A DNA stretch of 64,000 nucleotides from Actinoplanes derwentensis (GTDB lineage Bacteria; Actinomycetota; Actinomycetes; Mycobacteriales; Micromonosporaceae), in contig NZ_LT629758.1 of NCBI RefSeq assembly GCF_900104725.1, positions 7,836,001 to 7,900,000 of the forward strand, read 5' to 3'. The notes beneath the pieces are model-generated. The model did not search any database. It was given only the letters and a program-made list of their open reading frames with translations, and was not told where the DNA came from. The position numbers and the translations under genes are program-made. This document shows, one piece after another, positions 8,616-16,842 of this stretch (positions are counted from its first letter, which is position 1; each line of letters begins with the position of its first letter).

Positions 8616-9010
8616 GACCACACCTCCCAGCTTCGATCCTACGCGGCGGGCAGGCCATTCCAGCGGAGCAACTCAGTCCTTGCGGCTACCGCGCTGCCGG
8701 GCTGCAACCGGGTTCCGTGCGCATCGGTCTTATATCACCCTGAGTAATGGTTATTAGGTCAGGATGCCAGCGACCGCTGGCATTCGAGTCGAGGAGTCGC
8801 AGCTCGCGTGGTGCCTCGTGGATCCCGTTCGTGGTGGGAGATTCTGGCGGCAGGACTGCCTCGCCGCTACCCTTGATTCTCATTATACGAGATGCCTGGA
8901 TTGACAGTATCCGATTCTTGACGAGTAGCACTAAATCGGGCACCATTTGGAGGTACTGAAGCCGTTGCTCGGAGATGTCGAAGTGGTCCTGAGCGCTTCT
9001 GATTGGGATG
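8616..9010. other. Non-coding stretch left of the attachment-site scar
   Basis: About 395 bases of lower GC than the surroundings. Only short open frames with atypical codon use occur, and I support no gene. A short inverted repeat (CTTCTGAT at 8996-9003 and ATCAGAAG at 9020-9027) spans into the tRNA remnant. Confidence 0.4.
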
Positions 9011-9057
9011 CTGACTACGGATCAGAAGGTTAGGGGTTCGAGTCCCTTCGGGCGCAC
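9011..9057 (+). other. 3' half of tRNA-Arg(ACG): candidate att site of an integrative element
   Basis: Shows a complete tRNA 3' half: anticodon loop CTACGGA (anticodon ACG), 3' anticodon stem, variable region, T-loop TTCGAGT in a 5-bp stem, and 3' acceptor strand CGGGCGC plus discriminator A. The matching 5' acceptor strand (GCGCCCG) and D-arm are absent upstream. A duplicated tRNA 3' end is the normal scar left at the distal end of elements that integrate into tRNA genes. By orientation the element would lie to the left. No integrase is visible next to it. Confidence 0.75.
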
Positions 9058-9065
9058 AAACGATC

Positions 9066-9101
9066 AAGGCTGTGACCAGCAGAAACAAAGGTCACGGCCT
9101 T
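9066..9101 (+). terminator. Terminator following the tRNA remnant
   Basis: Arms AAGGCTGTGACC and GGTCACGGCCTT (one G-U pair), followed by TCTTCTTTCC. It is the kind of hairpin expected just after a tRNA gene, so the tRNA 3' flank was kept with the 3' half. Confidence 0.7.
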
Positions 9102-9540
9102 CTTCTTTCCCATTTTCGGCTCCGATTTTCCCACGAAGTAGGACCGTGGTGATCGGATGGTGATCGCGTGTCGCAAACGTGTTCCGTCCATAGTGGAATG
9201 TGGGGTTGGGCAGGACTTTCCCCACGCGAACCGCGGCCCGACCCGTAGCCCGCACCGATCACTGTGCGTGACTTCTTCGGGATGTTTGTCATCCCGGTCG
9301 GCTGCCACCGGGCCGTGCATGCCGTGCCTGGCGCGAGCCGGTGGCCGGCACAGGGCGAGCCGTCTGCGGGTGCCGGGACAATGTCGCGTCGCCGTAGTCC
9401 GGTGTGTATCCGGTGGCGACGGCGGTCGCCGTGGATCCGTATGCGAGGGAGCTGGCGTCACCGCGGTGTGGTGATGGCTGCGGACGGTGGGCAGCCCGTC
9501 CGGCTGTGCCGCGAACATCCGTTTCACGAGGCTGCCCCGG
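9102..9540. other. Non-coding stretch with possible mobile-element debris
   Basis: No supported gene. Open frames on both strands lack ribosome sites and recognisable motifs. Position between an att-like scar and a broken transposase suggests decayed mobile DNA. Confidence 0.35.
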
Positions 9541-9746
9541 GCGGGCCTGCGCCGGATCCGGCGCCAGGTGGGTTGCCGCCGGATCGTGCTCGAGTACGTG
9601 GACCACTTCAACAATCGCCGCCCGTATCAAGGCCGTAACAGTTGCCACCGATCCACGACCAGGCCGTCGTCATCGCCATGGACGCTTCGGTGCGGCGCCG
9701 GCAACGCCTCGGCGGCGTGATCAACGAGTATCGCCGGGCAGCCTGA
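9541..9746 (+). pseudogene. C-terminal remnant of an integrase-core (rve) transposase, frameshifted
   Basis: One frame gives [19 protein letters not shown], matching the end of the catalytic core of IS3/IS481-type transposases (EYVDHYN..RPH). After about 9640 the similarity continues in another frame as [20 protein letters not shown] and [11 protein letters not shown], ending at TGA 9744-9746, a tail typical of actinobacterial rve proteins. The N-terminal DDE part is missing. This is therefore both 5'-truncated and frameshifted. Confidence 0.7.
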
Positions 9747-9991
9747 TGCGATCTTCAAGATGCCAGCTCACAGCCATGTGCGGGATTTTGGCACGGTACA
9801 CGCGCTTCAGCCGAGAGGATCCGTGTCGACACCAGCCCCGTAGTCTCGGTGATCAAAGATGACCGTGACCAGCGTGGATGAGGTTTCGGCACCCACAACC
9901 CGCACAGTCATGCTCCGTTCCGTGGGAGCCCGGAGGTGAGATTCCTTCGGGCGACCCGACCCTCGCGGCGTGGTGTCACGGAAGCGCATAT

Positions 9992-10463
9992 CTATTGATC
10001 CTGTTTGATGTTCAGGGTTCGAAGGAAGGCGAGCAGGGTATCCTCGACGGTTATCTCGCGACCAGAAAGGGAATGGCGAACCGCCTCCCGGTCAACCTCG
10101 AAACCGGCCTCGCGAGACCATTGTTCGATCAGAACGAGAATTTGCTCGACGGTCTGTTCCAGTGGGGGAATTCCGAATTCCTCAGCAACTGCGGGATGCA
10201 ATCTGGTGTGCCAGTATGTTCCAGCCGGGCTGTTGGCTTGAATGTCGGCCAGATCGCTGTCGAATACGAAAACCTCCATCGCTGGAGCGCCGGTGGCGTT
10301 CACCAGTTGTTGCAAGAGGTTGTCGGGATCCCCGTCGAGCCAGGCCACGCGCCAGTTGTTCGCGAATTCCACTTCGTCGAGCACCGGCACACCGCCCAGG
10401 GCCGGCGACGTAGCAAGTGATGTCGCCGAGCGCGCAACGAATATTGTTCCAGAGAAGCCCATC
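9992..10463 (-). CDS. Hypothetical protein, 156 aa (MGFSGTIFVARS family-like)
   Basis: ATG at 10463 (MGFSGTIFVARSATSLATS). The reading frame is compact with normal codon bias to the stop at 9992. Proteins beginning M-G-x-S-G-x-x-x-V-A-R-S are widespread uncharacterised small proteins in Streptomyces and relatives; no function is known to me. The middle is acidic (EVFVFDSDLADIQ) and the C-terminus helical. No signal peptide or membrane segment. The ribosome site is weak. Its 5' part overlaps the last 55 codons of the membrane-protein frame at 10300-10908, which suggests that neighbour has lost its own end. Confidence 0.7.
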
Positions 10464-10908
10464 GGATTATCAGCCACTTCGGTGTGCTCTCGAGCGGCCA
10501 GACTGTGCTCTGGTCGATGGGCCCGGTTCCTTCGGTACTGCCCAGGTGGTAGGCAATGAGGTAGCGGGCGGGGACCCAGAGCAGCCAGCACAGGATCGGC
10601 CAGGCCATGCCGTAGAGCAGGATGCGGGCCAGTGTCGCCTGGACGCCGGCCGGGACCTCGGTGGCCGGGGTCTGGTGGCGGCGGATCGCGGCGTGCAGGC
10701 TGGGTAGGGTGCGGGCGGCGCCGATCAGGTAGCGCCGCCGGGCGGCGGGATCGGCGTGGGCCATCGCCAGCAGGTCGCCGGCCCATTCGCCGCGTTGGCG
10801 TGCCCGGAAGTCGGCCGGGAGCAGCAGGCACAGCAGCGAGACGACGGTGTTGTCGACGGGACGCAGACCGGTGGTCGCGGTGGCGGGCGTCGATTCCATG
10901 GCGCTCAC
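10300..10908 (-). CDS. PadR-associated membrane protein, C-terminus probably truncated
   Basis: Translationally coupled to padR: the GTG (10908-10906) shares bases with the padR stop (GTGA), with an in-frame ATG at 10899 as alternative. It contains LLLPADFRARQRGEWAGDLLAMA (read in two parts), RRRYLIGAARTLPSLHAA and one clear membrane helix (LLYGMAWPILCWLLWVPARYL). This is the usual arrangement of a small membrane protein governed by a PadR repressor. From about 10470 the frame becomes Arg/His-rich and overlaps the gene at 9992-10463 in another frame, so the genuine C-terminus seems lost by deletion. Confidence 0.6.
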   Translation of the reverse strand: MSAMESTPATATTGLRPVDNTVVSLLCLLLPADFRARQRGEWAGDLLAMAHADPAARRRYLIGAARTLPSLHAAIRRHQTPATEVPAGVQATLARILLYGMAWPILCWLLWVPARYLIAYHLGSTEGTGPIDQSTVWPLESTPKWLIIRWASLEQYSLRARRHHLLRRRPWAVCRCSTKWNSRTTGAWPGSTGIPTTSCNNW

Positions 10909-11225
10909 CAGGCGAGCTTTTCGGTGGCGGGCCGAGACTTGCTCCGCCGGGCGGCTCTGGCCAGTGACTCCTGAGCCGCCGTGACGCCGGCCGGGGTGAG
11001 CTGGTAGTAGCGGCGTCGGGGGCGTCCTTCGGCGTGTACGTCGATGTCCTCGTCCCGGCTGCGCAGCCACCCGGCCGTCTCGAAGGCGACCAGGATCGGG
11101 TAGATCGTGCCCGGTTCGAGCCCGGCATGGTGGGCGAGGTCGAGGCCGTAGCGCTCGAGGGCGGGGTCCTTTAGCAGGGCCTGTAACACCAGAACCCGTG
11201 GCGTGGTCAACCGTAGAGCTGCCAT
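10905..11225 (-). CDS. PadR-family transcriptional repressor
   Basis: A 106-residue protein of the short PadR class: winged-helix core LTTPRVLVLQALLKDP, the conserved G-L-E-P-G-T-I-Y-P-I-L motif of the recognition helix, and the wing RRRYYQLTPAGVTAA. PadR proteins are dimeric repressors that commonly control a membrane or transport gene in the same operon, here 10300-10908. ATG at 11225; a dyad-rich, A+T-rich segment just upstream (11233-11262) is a likely autoregulatory operator. The C-terminal dimerisation helix is short, as in subfamily 2. Confidence 0.85.
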   Translation of the reverse strand: MAALRLTTPRVLVLQALLKDPALERYGLDLAHHAGLEPGTIYPILVAFETAGWLRSRDEDIDVHAEGRPRRRYYQLTPAGVTAAQESLARAARRSKSRPATEKLAW

Positions 11226-11232
11226 GTCCGTA

Positions 11233-11262
11233 CTCTATACAGCTAGTCCTAGTTCTATATAG
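11233..11262 (-). promoter_or_regulatory. Candidate PadR operator/promoter
   Basis: An unusually A+T-rich patch 8 bases upstream of padR, with the dyad CTAG-TC-CTAG (11243-11252) flanked by CTATA (11235-11239) and TATAG (11258-11262). PadR regulators often bind such dyads over their own promoter. Assignment is inference from position and symmetry. Confidence 0.45.
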
Positions 11263-11576
11263 GGGCTATTCGCGTCACCGGCGCGGTGGGACTGCCGTCG
11301 TCGGCGCACGCTCGGGCCGAACCGGCGCGCGATCCCCTGCGCGACAGGAACGTCACCGGCGGGCATCGGTCATCCGCGCACACGACAGTGGACAACACCG
11401 TCGACACTGCAGACCTCGGGCGGCAACTTCCGAGCCGGACTGCGTATTCACGAATGTGATCATCGCTGACCGGCTCAGCGACGGTCCGGACGTGGCGGAA
11501 CCGGAGAAGCCACGGCACAACCTGCTGGGCACTGTGCCCAGCGCTGATTACTCGAAGCGAAGGAACAGGAAATCTG
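11263..11576. other. Intergenic region
   Basis: Divergent spacer between padR and the lipoprotein gene. No gene is supported; GAAGGAACAGGAA at its right end supplies the ribosome site of the lipoprotein. Confidence 0.4.
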
Positions 11577-12005
11577 ATGCGTCTGCGTACCCACGCCTTC
11601 GTCGCGCTCACCAGCGCCACGGTGCTGGCCTTGACCGGTTGCAGCTCGTCGACCGGTGCGTCGACAGCGGCACCCGTGACCAATCAGGCGCCCGCCGCTA
11701 CGGGTGGGGCCCCTTCCTCCACCCCGACCAGCGACCCCGGCGACGGCGGTTGCCCGGCTCCGGCGGCCACTCTCGAAAAGCTGATGAAGCTGGACGCCGG
11801 TTTCCGGATCGACAAGTCCAGCATCAAGTGTTCCCAGGGCTGGGCCGTCGCCGGCATCATCGCTGCCGACAAGGCCCAGCAGGGCGACGGGCAGTTCCTG
11901 TTCAAGTTCTCCGACTCCACGGAGACATGGACGTCGAGGGGCGAGGGAAGTTCATTCGACTGTGCCACGTACGACATCCCGAAAAGCACCGGCTTCTGCA
12001 GCTGA
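11577..12005 (+). CDS. Small secreted lipoprotein, 142 aa
   Basis: Signal peptide MRLRTHAFVALTSATVLAL followed by lipobox LTGC (Cys at about residue 22), then a Ser/Thr/Pro/Ala-rich linker and a ~90-residue domain with four cysteines (GGCPAPAATLEKL, IKCSQGW, DCATYD, FCS). The pattern fits a lipid-anchored extracellular domain stabilised by two disulfides. AGGAA precedes the ATG. Substrate or function is unknown. It stands alone, with padR divergent and debris downstream. Confidence 0.8.
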   Translation: MRLRTHAFVALTSATVLALTGCSSSTGASTAAPVTNQAPAATGGAPSSTPTSDPGDGGCPAPAATLEKLMKLDAGFRIDKSSIKCSQGWAVAGIIAADKAQQGDGQFLFKFSDSTETWTSRGEGSSFDCATYDIPKSTGFCS

Positions 12006-12110
12006 GAGACATCCCAGGAACTCGACTGCCGAGCAACGGCTTCGACGAGGTGGGGTCGTAGTCCAGCAGAAGAATCGACGGACATCGCTGACCAGGGAGA
12101 GTAGGCCGCG

Positions 12111-12266
12111 GTGGGCGGGCAGCTCTACGGGCCGGACGGGCTGGGCGAGCTGCGCGGAAAACCGAAGCGGGTGGAACTGTCGAAAGCAACGCCCGACCCG
12201 GCGGTGGGCCGCGAACTGTGGGCGCGATCCGAGGCGTACACGGGCATGACGAACAAGATGTTCTGA
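12111..12266 (+). pseudogene. 3' remnant of a short-chain dehydrogenase
   Basis: A 51-codon frame (GTG 12111 to TGA 12266) giving LYGPDGLGELRGKPKRVEL, then LWARSEAYTGM. This matches the C-terminal end of retinol-dehydrogenase-like SDR proteins (GP.GFGELRGKP...LW..SEELTG). An in-frame TAG lies just upstream and no Rossmann or Y-x-x-x-K region is present, so only the tail survives. Confidence 0.55.
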
Positions 12267-12867
12267 CTATTTCCGTATACCGCTGGCTGGCCCGTAACTT
12301 TCGATGATCGGGTCGGCCGGGACGGGTTCGCTTCCTCCCGTCCTCCCGTTGTGCGGTTGAACGAGACCTGTCGGAACGCGGAGCCGCCACACTCGTCCGG
12401 TGGTCTCGCTACTCGATCGATTTTGCGATGGTCGTCCTCTTCCCGCGGGATCCGAGGTCACCTCACGAATGGCGGCTGCCGTACTGGGAAGGGTCTATTT
12501 TCGACTCAGTCCCGGTCCCGCGGGGCCGTGCGCTGACCGCTTGAGAGCGGCCGGCTCAATGTGTTTGGCGTTAAAAGCACTTTCATGCCACAGATTATGT
12601 TTGTAAGGGCCTGCCACGTTTCGCCGGACCGATCCGTTCGTCCTCGTCGGGGTCCTTGCCGTTCTTGCAGGTGTGCCCGTCACCTACACCTACTGAGCCA
12701 TCCCGGTCCAGTCGATCAGGTCATCGGTTGCGGGGTCACCGCGCAGATCGGGCCGACGCCAGGGGCAGGGTGATGCGAAGTCGGCCGAAGAGCGCCGCCG
12801 GGCTGCCACCCGGTGTTAGGTGGTGGGTAGCTGATGAGTCTGCTGTTCACCAAATGGGGATGACCTC
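12267..12867. other. 600-bp intergenic region without a supported gene
   Basis: Short frames only. One plus-strand frame ends as a hydrophobic tail (DPFVLVGVLAVLAGVPVTY, stop near 12700) and might be the last remnant of a membrane protein. The right end must contain the promoter of the histidine kinase gene. Confidence 0.35.
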
Positions 12868-15171
12868 GTGAAGAAGCTGCCGGACAGGATGGGCGGTGCA
12901 ATCGACAATTTTGTCGAGGCCCGGCCTGCTACGGGACACGCGTTGCTGGTGGGCACGGCGGTGGCAGCGGTCACCGCTTTGGCGGTGACCGACATCGTTT
13001 TCGGTGTCGACAACGCGGCGGTGGGTCTGCTTGCGGTCGGTCCGTGTCTGGCTGCGGTGGCGGCGGGTTCACGGGCGGTCGCTGGGGTCGGTGGATATGC
13101 GTTGCTGTGGTCGATCGGCCTGACGTGGGGTGCCGGCGAGACGATGATTTCGGCGCTCCACGTGCAGAGCGGTGTGGCGCTGGTCGGGGCCACGGTGCTC
13201 AGCGTGATCGTTGCTCATCGGCGTCAGGTGCTTCAGGCGGCTGCGGCGAAGGCTGAGGCGGGACGCCGGATGCTGGCCGCGGTGGTCGAGTGTTCCGACG
13301 ACGCGGTCATCGCGATGAACCTGGAGGCGACGATCGAGTCGTGGAACTCCGGGGCGCAACGGATGTTCGGCTACCGCGCGGACGAGGTGATCGGCACGAA
13401 CATCGCGATCATCACCCCCCGTGCGGGGATGACGAGCCTGCCGGCCCTGTTCGCCCGCATCCGACGCGGTGAGGTCACCGGTCACTATGAGACCCGGGCG
13501 GTGCGCCGCGACGGCACCCGGCTGGACGTGTCGGCGAGTTTCTGGCAGTTACGAGATGCCACCGGTGCGGTCTGCGGCGCGGCGGCGAGTTGCCGCGACA
13601 TCACCGAGAGCAAGCGTGCCGGGGAAGCCCAGCGGGTGCTCGCCGCCGTGGTGGACGGCTCCGACGACGCGATCGTGGCCAAGACGCTGGACGGCACGAT
13701 CACCGCATGGAACCCCGGCGCGCAGCGCATGTACGGCTACCGCCCGGACGAGGCGATCGGCCGCAACATCACCCTGATCACGCTGCCGGAAGAAAGCGCC
13801 GAACTCGTCGGCATCCTGGCCCGGCTGGCCGACGGGGAGCACATCGACCACTACGAAACCCGGCGGGTACGCAAGGACGGCACCGTACTCAACGTATCGG
13901 TGAGCATCTCCCCGATCTGCGACGACAACGGCACGGTCACCGGTGCCTCCGCGATCACCCGTGACATCACCGACCGGATGCGGGCGGAGGCCGAACGCCG
14001 CGACCTCGCGGAACGCTCACAGCACGCCCAGCGGCTGCAAAGCCTGGGACACCTCGCCGGCGGGATCGCCCACGACTTCAACAACCTGCTCGCGATCATC
14101 CTGAACTACAGCGCCTTCATCATCGACGTCAGCGACACCGGCGATGCCGTCCGCGCCGACGCGCAGAAGATCCGCACCGCCGCGGAACGGGGCACCGCGC
14201 TTACCCGTCAGCTGCTCGTCTTCGCCCGCGGCGAACCCGCCTCGACCCGGCGGTTTGACCTCAACACCGTCGTCGCCGACGCGCAGAACCTGCTGGAACG
14301 CACCATCGGCGCGGACATCACCCTGATCGCGAGGCCGGCATCGCACCCTGCAGTGATCAACGCGGACCGCGGTCAGATCGACCAAGCCTTGCTGAATCTG
14401 GTCCTCAACGCCCGCGACGCGATGCCCGACGGCGGCACCTTGATCATCGAGGTCGGCACCACCGACCTCGATGACACCGCGATCGACCTGCAACCAGCCC
14501 TGCCCTTGGGCTCGTACGCACGGGTGCTGGTCAGTGACACCGGTGTCGGGATGAGTCGTGAGGTGACCCGGCACATCCTCGAACCGTTCTTCACCACCAA
14601 ACCCAAGGGCCGGGGCACCGGTCTGGGCCTGGCTACTGTGTACGGCATCGTCACCCAGGCCGGCGGCGGGCTCAACATCTACTCCGAGGTCGGCATCGGC
14701 ACCACCATCCGCCTCTACCTGCCCCTCGCCGACAACCCCGCGACCTCCGCCGAGACTGCCGAGCCCGATCTGGCACCGGACGGCACCGGGCAGGTCATCA
14801 TGGTCGTCGATGACGAAGACGCCCTGCGCGCCGTGATCCAACGGGCCCTGAACGCCCACGGCTATGCGGCGCTGACCGCGAGCGGCGGCGCCGAAGCCCT
14901 GTCCTTGCTCGCCGACCACCACGTCGACCTGCTGCTCAGCGACATGATCATGCCGCACATGTCCGGACGCCAACTCGCCCAGCAAGCCCGCCAACGGTTC
15001 CCGGACCTGCCGGTGCTGTTCATGTCCGGCTACAGCGACGGGCAGCTCACCGACCAGCAACTGATCACCAACGCCGCCGAGTTGCTGCAGAAGCCCTTCG
15101 TCACCGCCGACCTGCTCCGCGCCGTCCACACCTGCCTCACCGGCCAACACCCGACGGCCGGCATCCGCTGA
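12868..15171 (+). CDS. Hybrid sensor histidine kinase with four TM helices, two PAS domains and a receiver
   Basis: 767 residues. The N-terminus has about four membrane helices (residues ~25-120). Two PAS domains with PAC follow (DAVIAMNLEATIESWNSGA and DAIVAKTLDGTITAWNPGA), then the phosphoacceptor helix GGIAHDFNNLLAIILNYSAF, an ATPase domain (N-box ALLNLVLNARDAMPDG; G1 DTGVGMS; G2 GRGTGLGLATVYGI) and a C-terminal receiver (VVDDED, phosphoacceptor Asp in LLLSDMIMP). The H-D-F-N-N-L phosphoacceptor box is of the NtrB-like type, often found in hybrid kinases. GTG start with a weak purine-rich site. No response regulator is adjacent, so output is probably distant. Confidence 0.9.
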   Translation: MKKLPDRMGGAIDNFVEARPATGHALLVGTAVAAVTALAVTDIVFGVDNAAVGLLAVGPCLAAVAAGSRAVAGVGGYALLWSIGLTWGAGETMISALHVQSGVALVGATVLSVIVAHRRQVLQAAAAKAEAGRRMLAAVVECSDDAVIAMNLEATIESWNSGAQRMFGYRADEVIGTNIAIITPRAGMTSLPALFARIRRGEVTGHYETRAVRRDGTRLDVSASFWQLRDATGAVCGAAASCRDITESKRAGEAQRVLAAVVDGSDDAIVAKTLDGTITAWNPGAQRMYGYRPDEAIGRNITLITLPEESAELVGILARLADGEHIDHYETRRVRKDGTVLNVSVSISPICDDNGTVTGASAITRDITDRMRAEAERRDLAERSQHAQRLQSLGHLAGGIAHDFNNLLAIILNYSAFIIDVSDTGDAVRADAQKIRTAAERGTALTRQLLVFARGEPASTRRFDLNTVVADAQNLLERTIGADITLIARPASHPAVINADRGQIDQALLNLVLNARDAMPDGGTLIIEVGTTDLDDTAIDLQPALPLGSYARVLVSDTGVGMSREVTRHILEPFFTTKPKGRGTGLGLATVYGIVTQAGGGLNIYSEVGIGTTIRLYLPLADNPATSAETAEPDLAPDGTGQVIMVVDDEDALRAVIQRALNAHGYAALTASGGAEALSLLADHHVDLLLSDMIMPHMSGRQLAQQARQRFPDLPVLFMSGYSDGQLTDQQLITNAAELLQKPFVTADLLRAVHTCLTGQHPTAGIR

Positions 15172-15377
15172 GCGGCCCGGCACCCACGCTCGGCCACCCC
15201 CACGGCGCCGGGATGGACCCCGGCATCGACTGCGCCGCGGCCGCCTGACCCACCTGGCGGGCACAGCGCCGCCGAACGACAGGCCAGAATCCAGCTACCG
15301 GCACCTCGCCAAGCTCGATATCTGCACCCAGCTCGGCCGGCGCGTCAGCAGCCCGTGGTCCCAGCGTCTGGCGTTCG

Positions 15378-16640
15378 TCAGTCTTGAACGGCTGACAGAA
15401 GCTGATTGGACCAGCGCAGTAGGTGCAGATAGGTCGGTCCGAGATCGGTCAGCGGCACCGGGGCCTCCGCCAAGGCCTCGATGTCGCCCGCTTCGTAAGC
15501 CTCGACAGCGTGCAATACCCGGTTGAGCGGGCTCTCGGCATCGCCGCGCAGAGCCGCCGCGACCTCGTCGGCCAGGGGCATCTGGTCGGCGAGGTCGGCT
15601 CGGGGCATGCCGAGCAGATCAGCGACGCCGGTGAGCAGGCCGAACAGGAAGGCCGTTTCCGGTACGACCGCAAACGTTGATGCCAGGCGGTGGCAGAACC
15701 GGCCACGGACCAGGGCCTGGGCCAGCTGGTCCTCGGAAGCGCCGGTGACCTCGGTGGTGATCATGAGGGCGGCCCACTGACGGATGCGGGCGATCCCGAG
15801 CAGGACCACGGCCTGCGGTACCGACGACAGGCGTTGCGGGAGGCCGGCTGCGGCGCTGTTGCTGGCGCGCAGTACGCGCATCGCCAGTGCCGGGTCGGTA
15901 CAGATGAGCTCGCAGACCCGCTCCATGTCCGCTTCGGCGGCGTACATCAGCGCCAGCAGCTCCAGCCGGCGCAGGTTCGACGTCGACAGGGTGGAGGTCG
16001 TCAAGACGTGCGGACGGCTCAACGCGTACCCCTGCCGCAGTTCGCACCGATGCCGATCGGCCAGGGCGAGGTGCTCATCGGTCTCGAGCCGCTCGGCGAC
16101 GAGCTGGATCTGCGGATACTGCCGGCAGACCGCGACGGTGTGCTCCAGCTGCGAGAGGTCGCCGTCGAGCATGTCGAGCTTCACGTACGACGCCATCCCG
16201 AACAGCTTGTCGTGGCCCAGGCCCCACACGAAGTCGTCCAGCGCGATGCGGTACCCGGCCTCGACCAGGGCGGTGACCCCGTCGAGCACCTTGTCGTCGA
16301 TCGTGATCGACTCCAGGACCTCCAGCACCACCTGCTCCGGCCCGAACGGCAGAGCCAGATCACCGACGAGAAATTCTCTGGTCATGTTGATGAAGCACAG
16401 CCGGTCGCGTACCACCTCGGGCAGGCCGAATTCGGTGAACGTAGTGACGATGACCTGACTGGTGGCGTACGTGCCTCGTTGGGAGGCCTCCACCTCATCC
16501 ATCCGGCCACGGAACAACAGCTCGTAGCCGACCACGACGCCCTGAACATCGAAGATCGGTTGCCGGGCGACGTGTACCAGTTGGGTGATCCCCGCAGCCG
16601 GATGGCACGGTGTTCCGGAACTGCCAGCTGTGCCCTGCAT
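15378..16640 (-). CDS. EAL-HDOD signalling protein with degenerate EAL motif
   Basis: 420 residues, ATG at 16640 with GGGAG 8 bases upstream. The N-terminal EAL-like domain (VARQPIFDVQGVVVGYELLFR) reads E-V-L (VVLEVLESI) at the signature and lacks the metal ligands of active c-di-GMP phosphodiesterases. The C-terminal HDOD domain (ELICTDPALAMRVLRASNSA and PQAVVLLGIARIRQWAALM) has no catalytic HD pair. This matches the YuxH class, thought to act as signal-binding or scaffold proteins. It converges toward the hybrid kinase gene at 12868-15171. Role in c-di-GMP signalling is by family; catalytic inactivity is read from the sequence. Confidence 0.88.
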   Translation of the reverse strand: MQGTAGSSGTPCHPAAGITQLVHVARQPIFDVQGVVVGYELLFRGRMDEVEASQRGTYATSQVIVTTFTEFGLPEVVRDRLCFINMTREFLVGDLALPFGPEQVVLEVLESITIDDKVLDGVTALVEAGYRIALDDFVWGLGHDKLFGMASYVKLDMLDGDLSQLEHTVAVCRQYPQIQLVAERLETDEHLALADRHRCELRQGYALSRPHVLTTSTLSTSNLRRLELLALMYAAEADMERVCELICTDPALAMRVLRASNSAAAGLPQRLSSVPQAVVLLGIARIRQWAALMITTEVTGASEDQLAQALVRGRFCHRLASTFAVVPETAFLFGLLTGVADLLGMPRADLADQMPLADEVAAALRGDAESPLNRVLHAVEAYEAGDIEALAEAPVPLTDLGPTYLHLLRWSNQLLSAVQD

Positions 16641-16842
16641 GTTTTAGTCTCCCGCCGATGCAAGGTGGCTCACGCGGCCAGCCCTCTCCTCATAGCTTGC
16701 CTGATCGCGACGATGTTCGTGGCACGTCGGACGAGCAGCTAAAACGATCCTCAGGGCAGACCGCTGGCCGAGGCGGCGCAGAACCTGCACCAGACATCCG
16801 CCGACCGGGTAGGCCCTGTCGATTTCGGGACCTCGGTAACGG

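Noticed and set aside
8996..9057. Possible intact tRNA gene
   Set aside because: The 5' acceptor strand GCGCCCG and D-arm are absent; only the 3' half fits a tRNA.
12650..12702. Hydrophobic tail-like frame as a small membrane protein
   Set aside because: No start or ribosome site; too short to support beyond a note in the intergenic entry.
14017..15264. 415-codon minus-strand frame opposite the histidine kinase
   Set aside because: Antisense of conserved HATPase and receiver domains; no ribosome site or recognisable protein.
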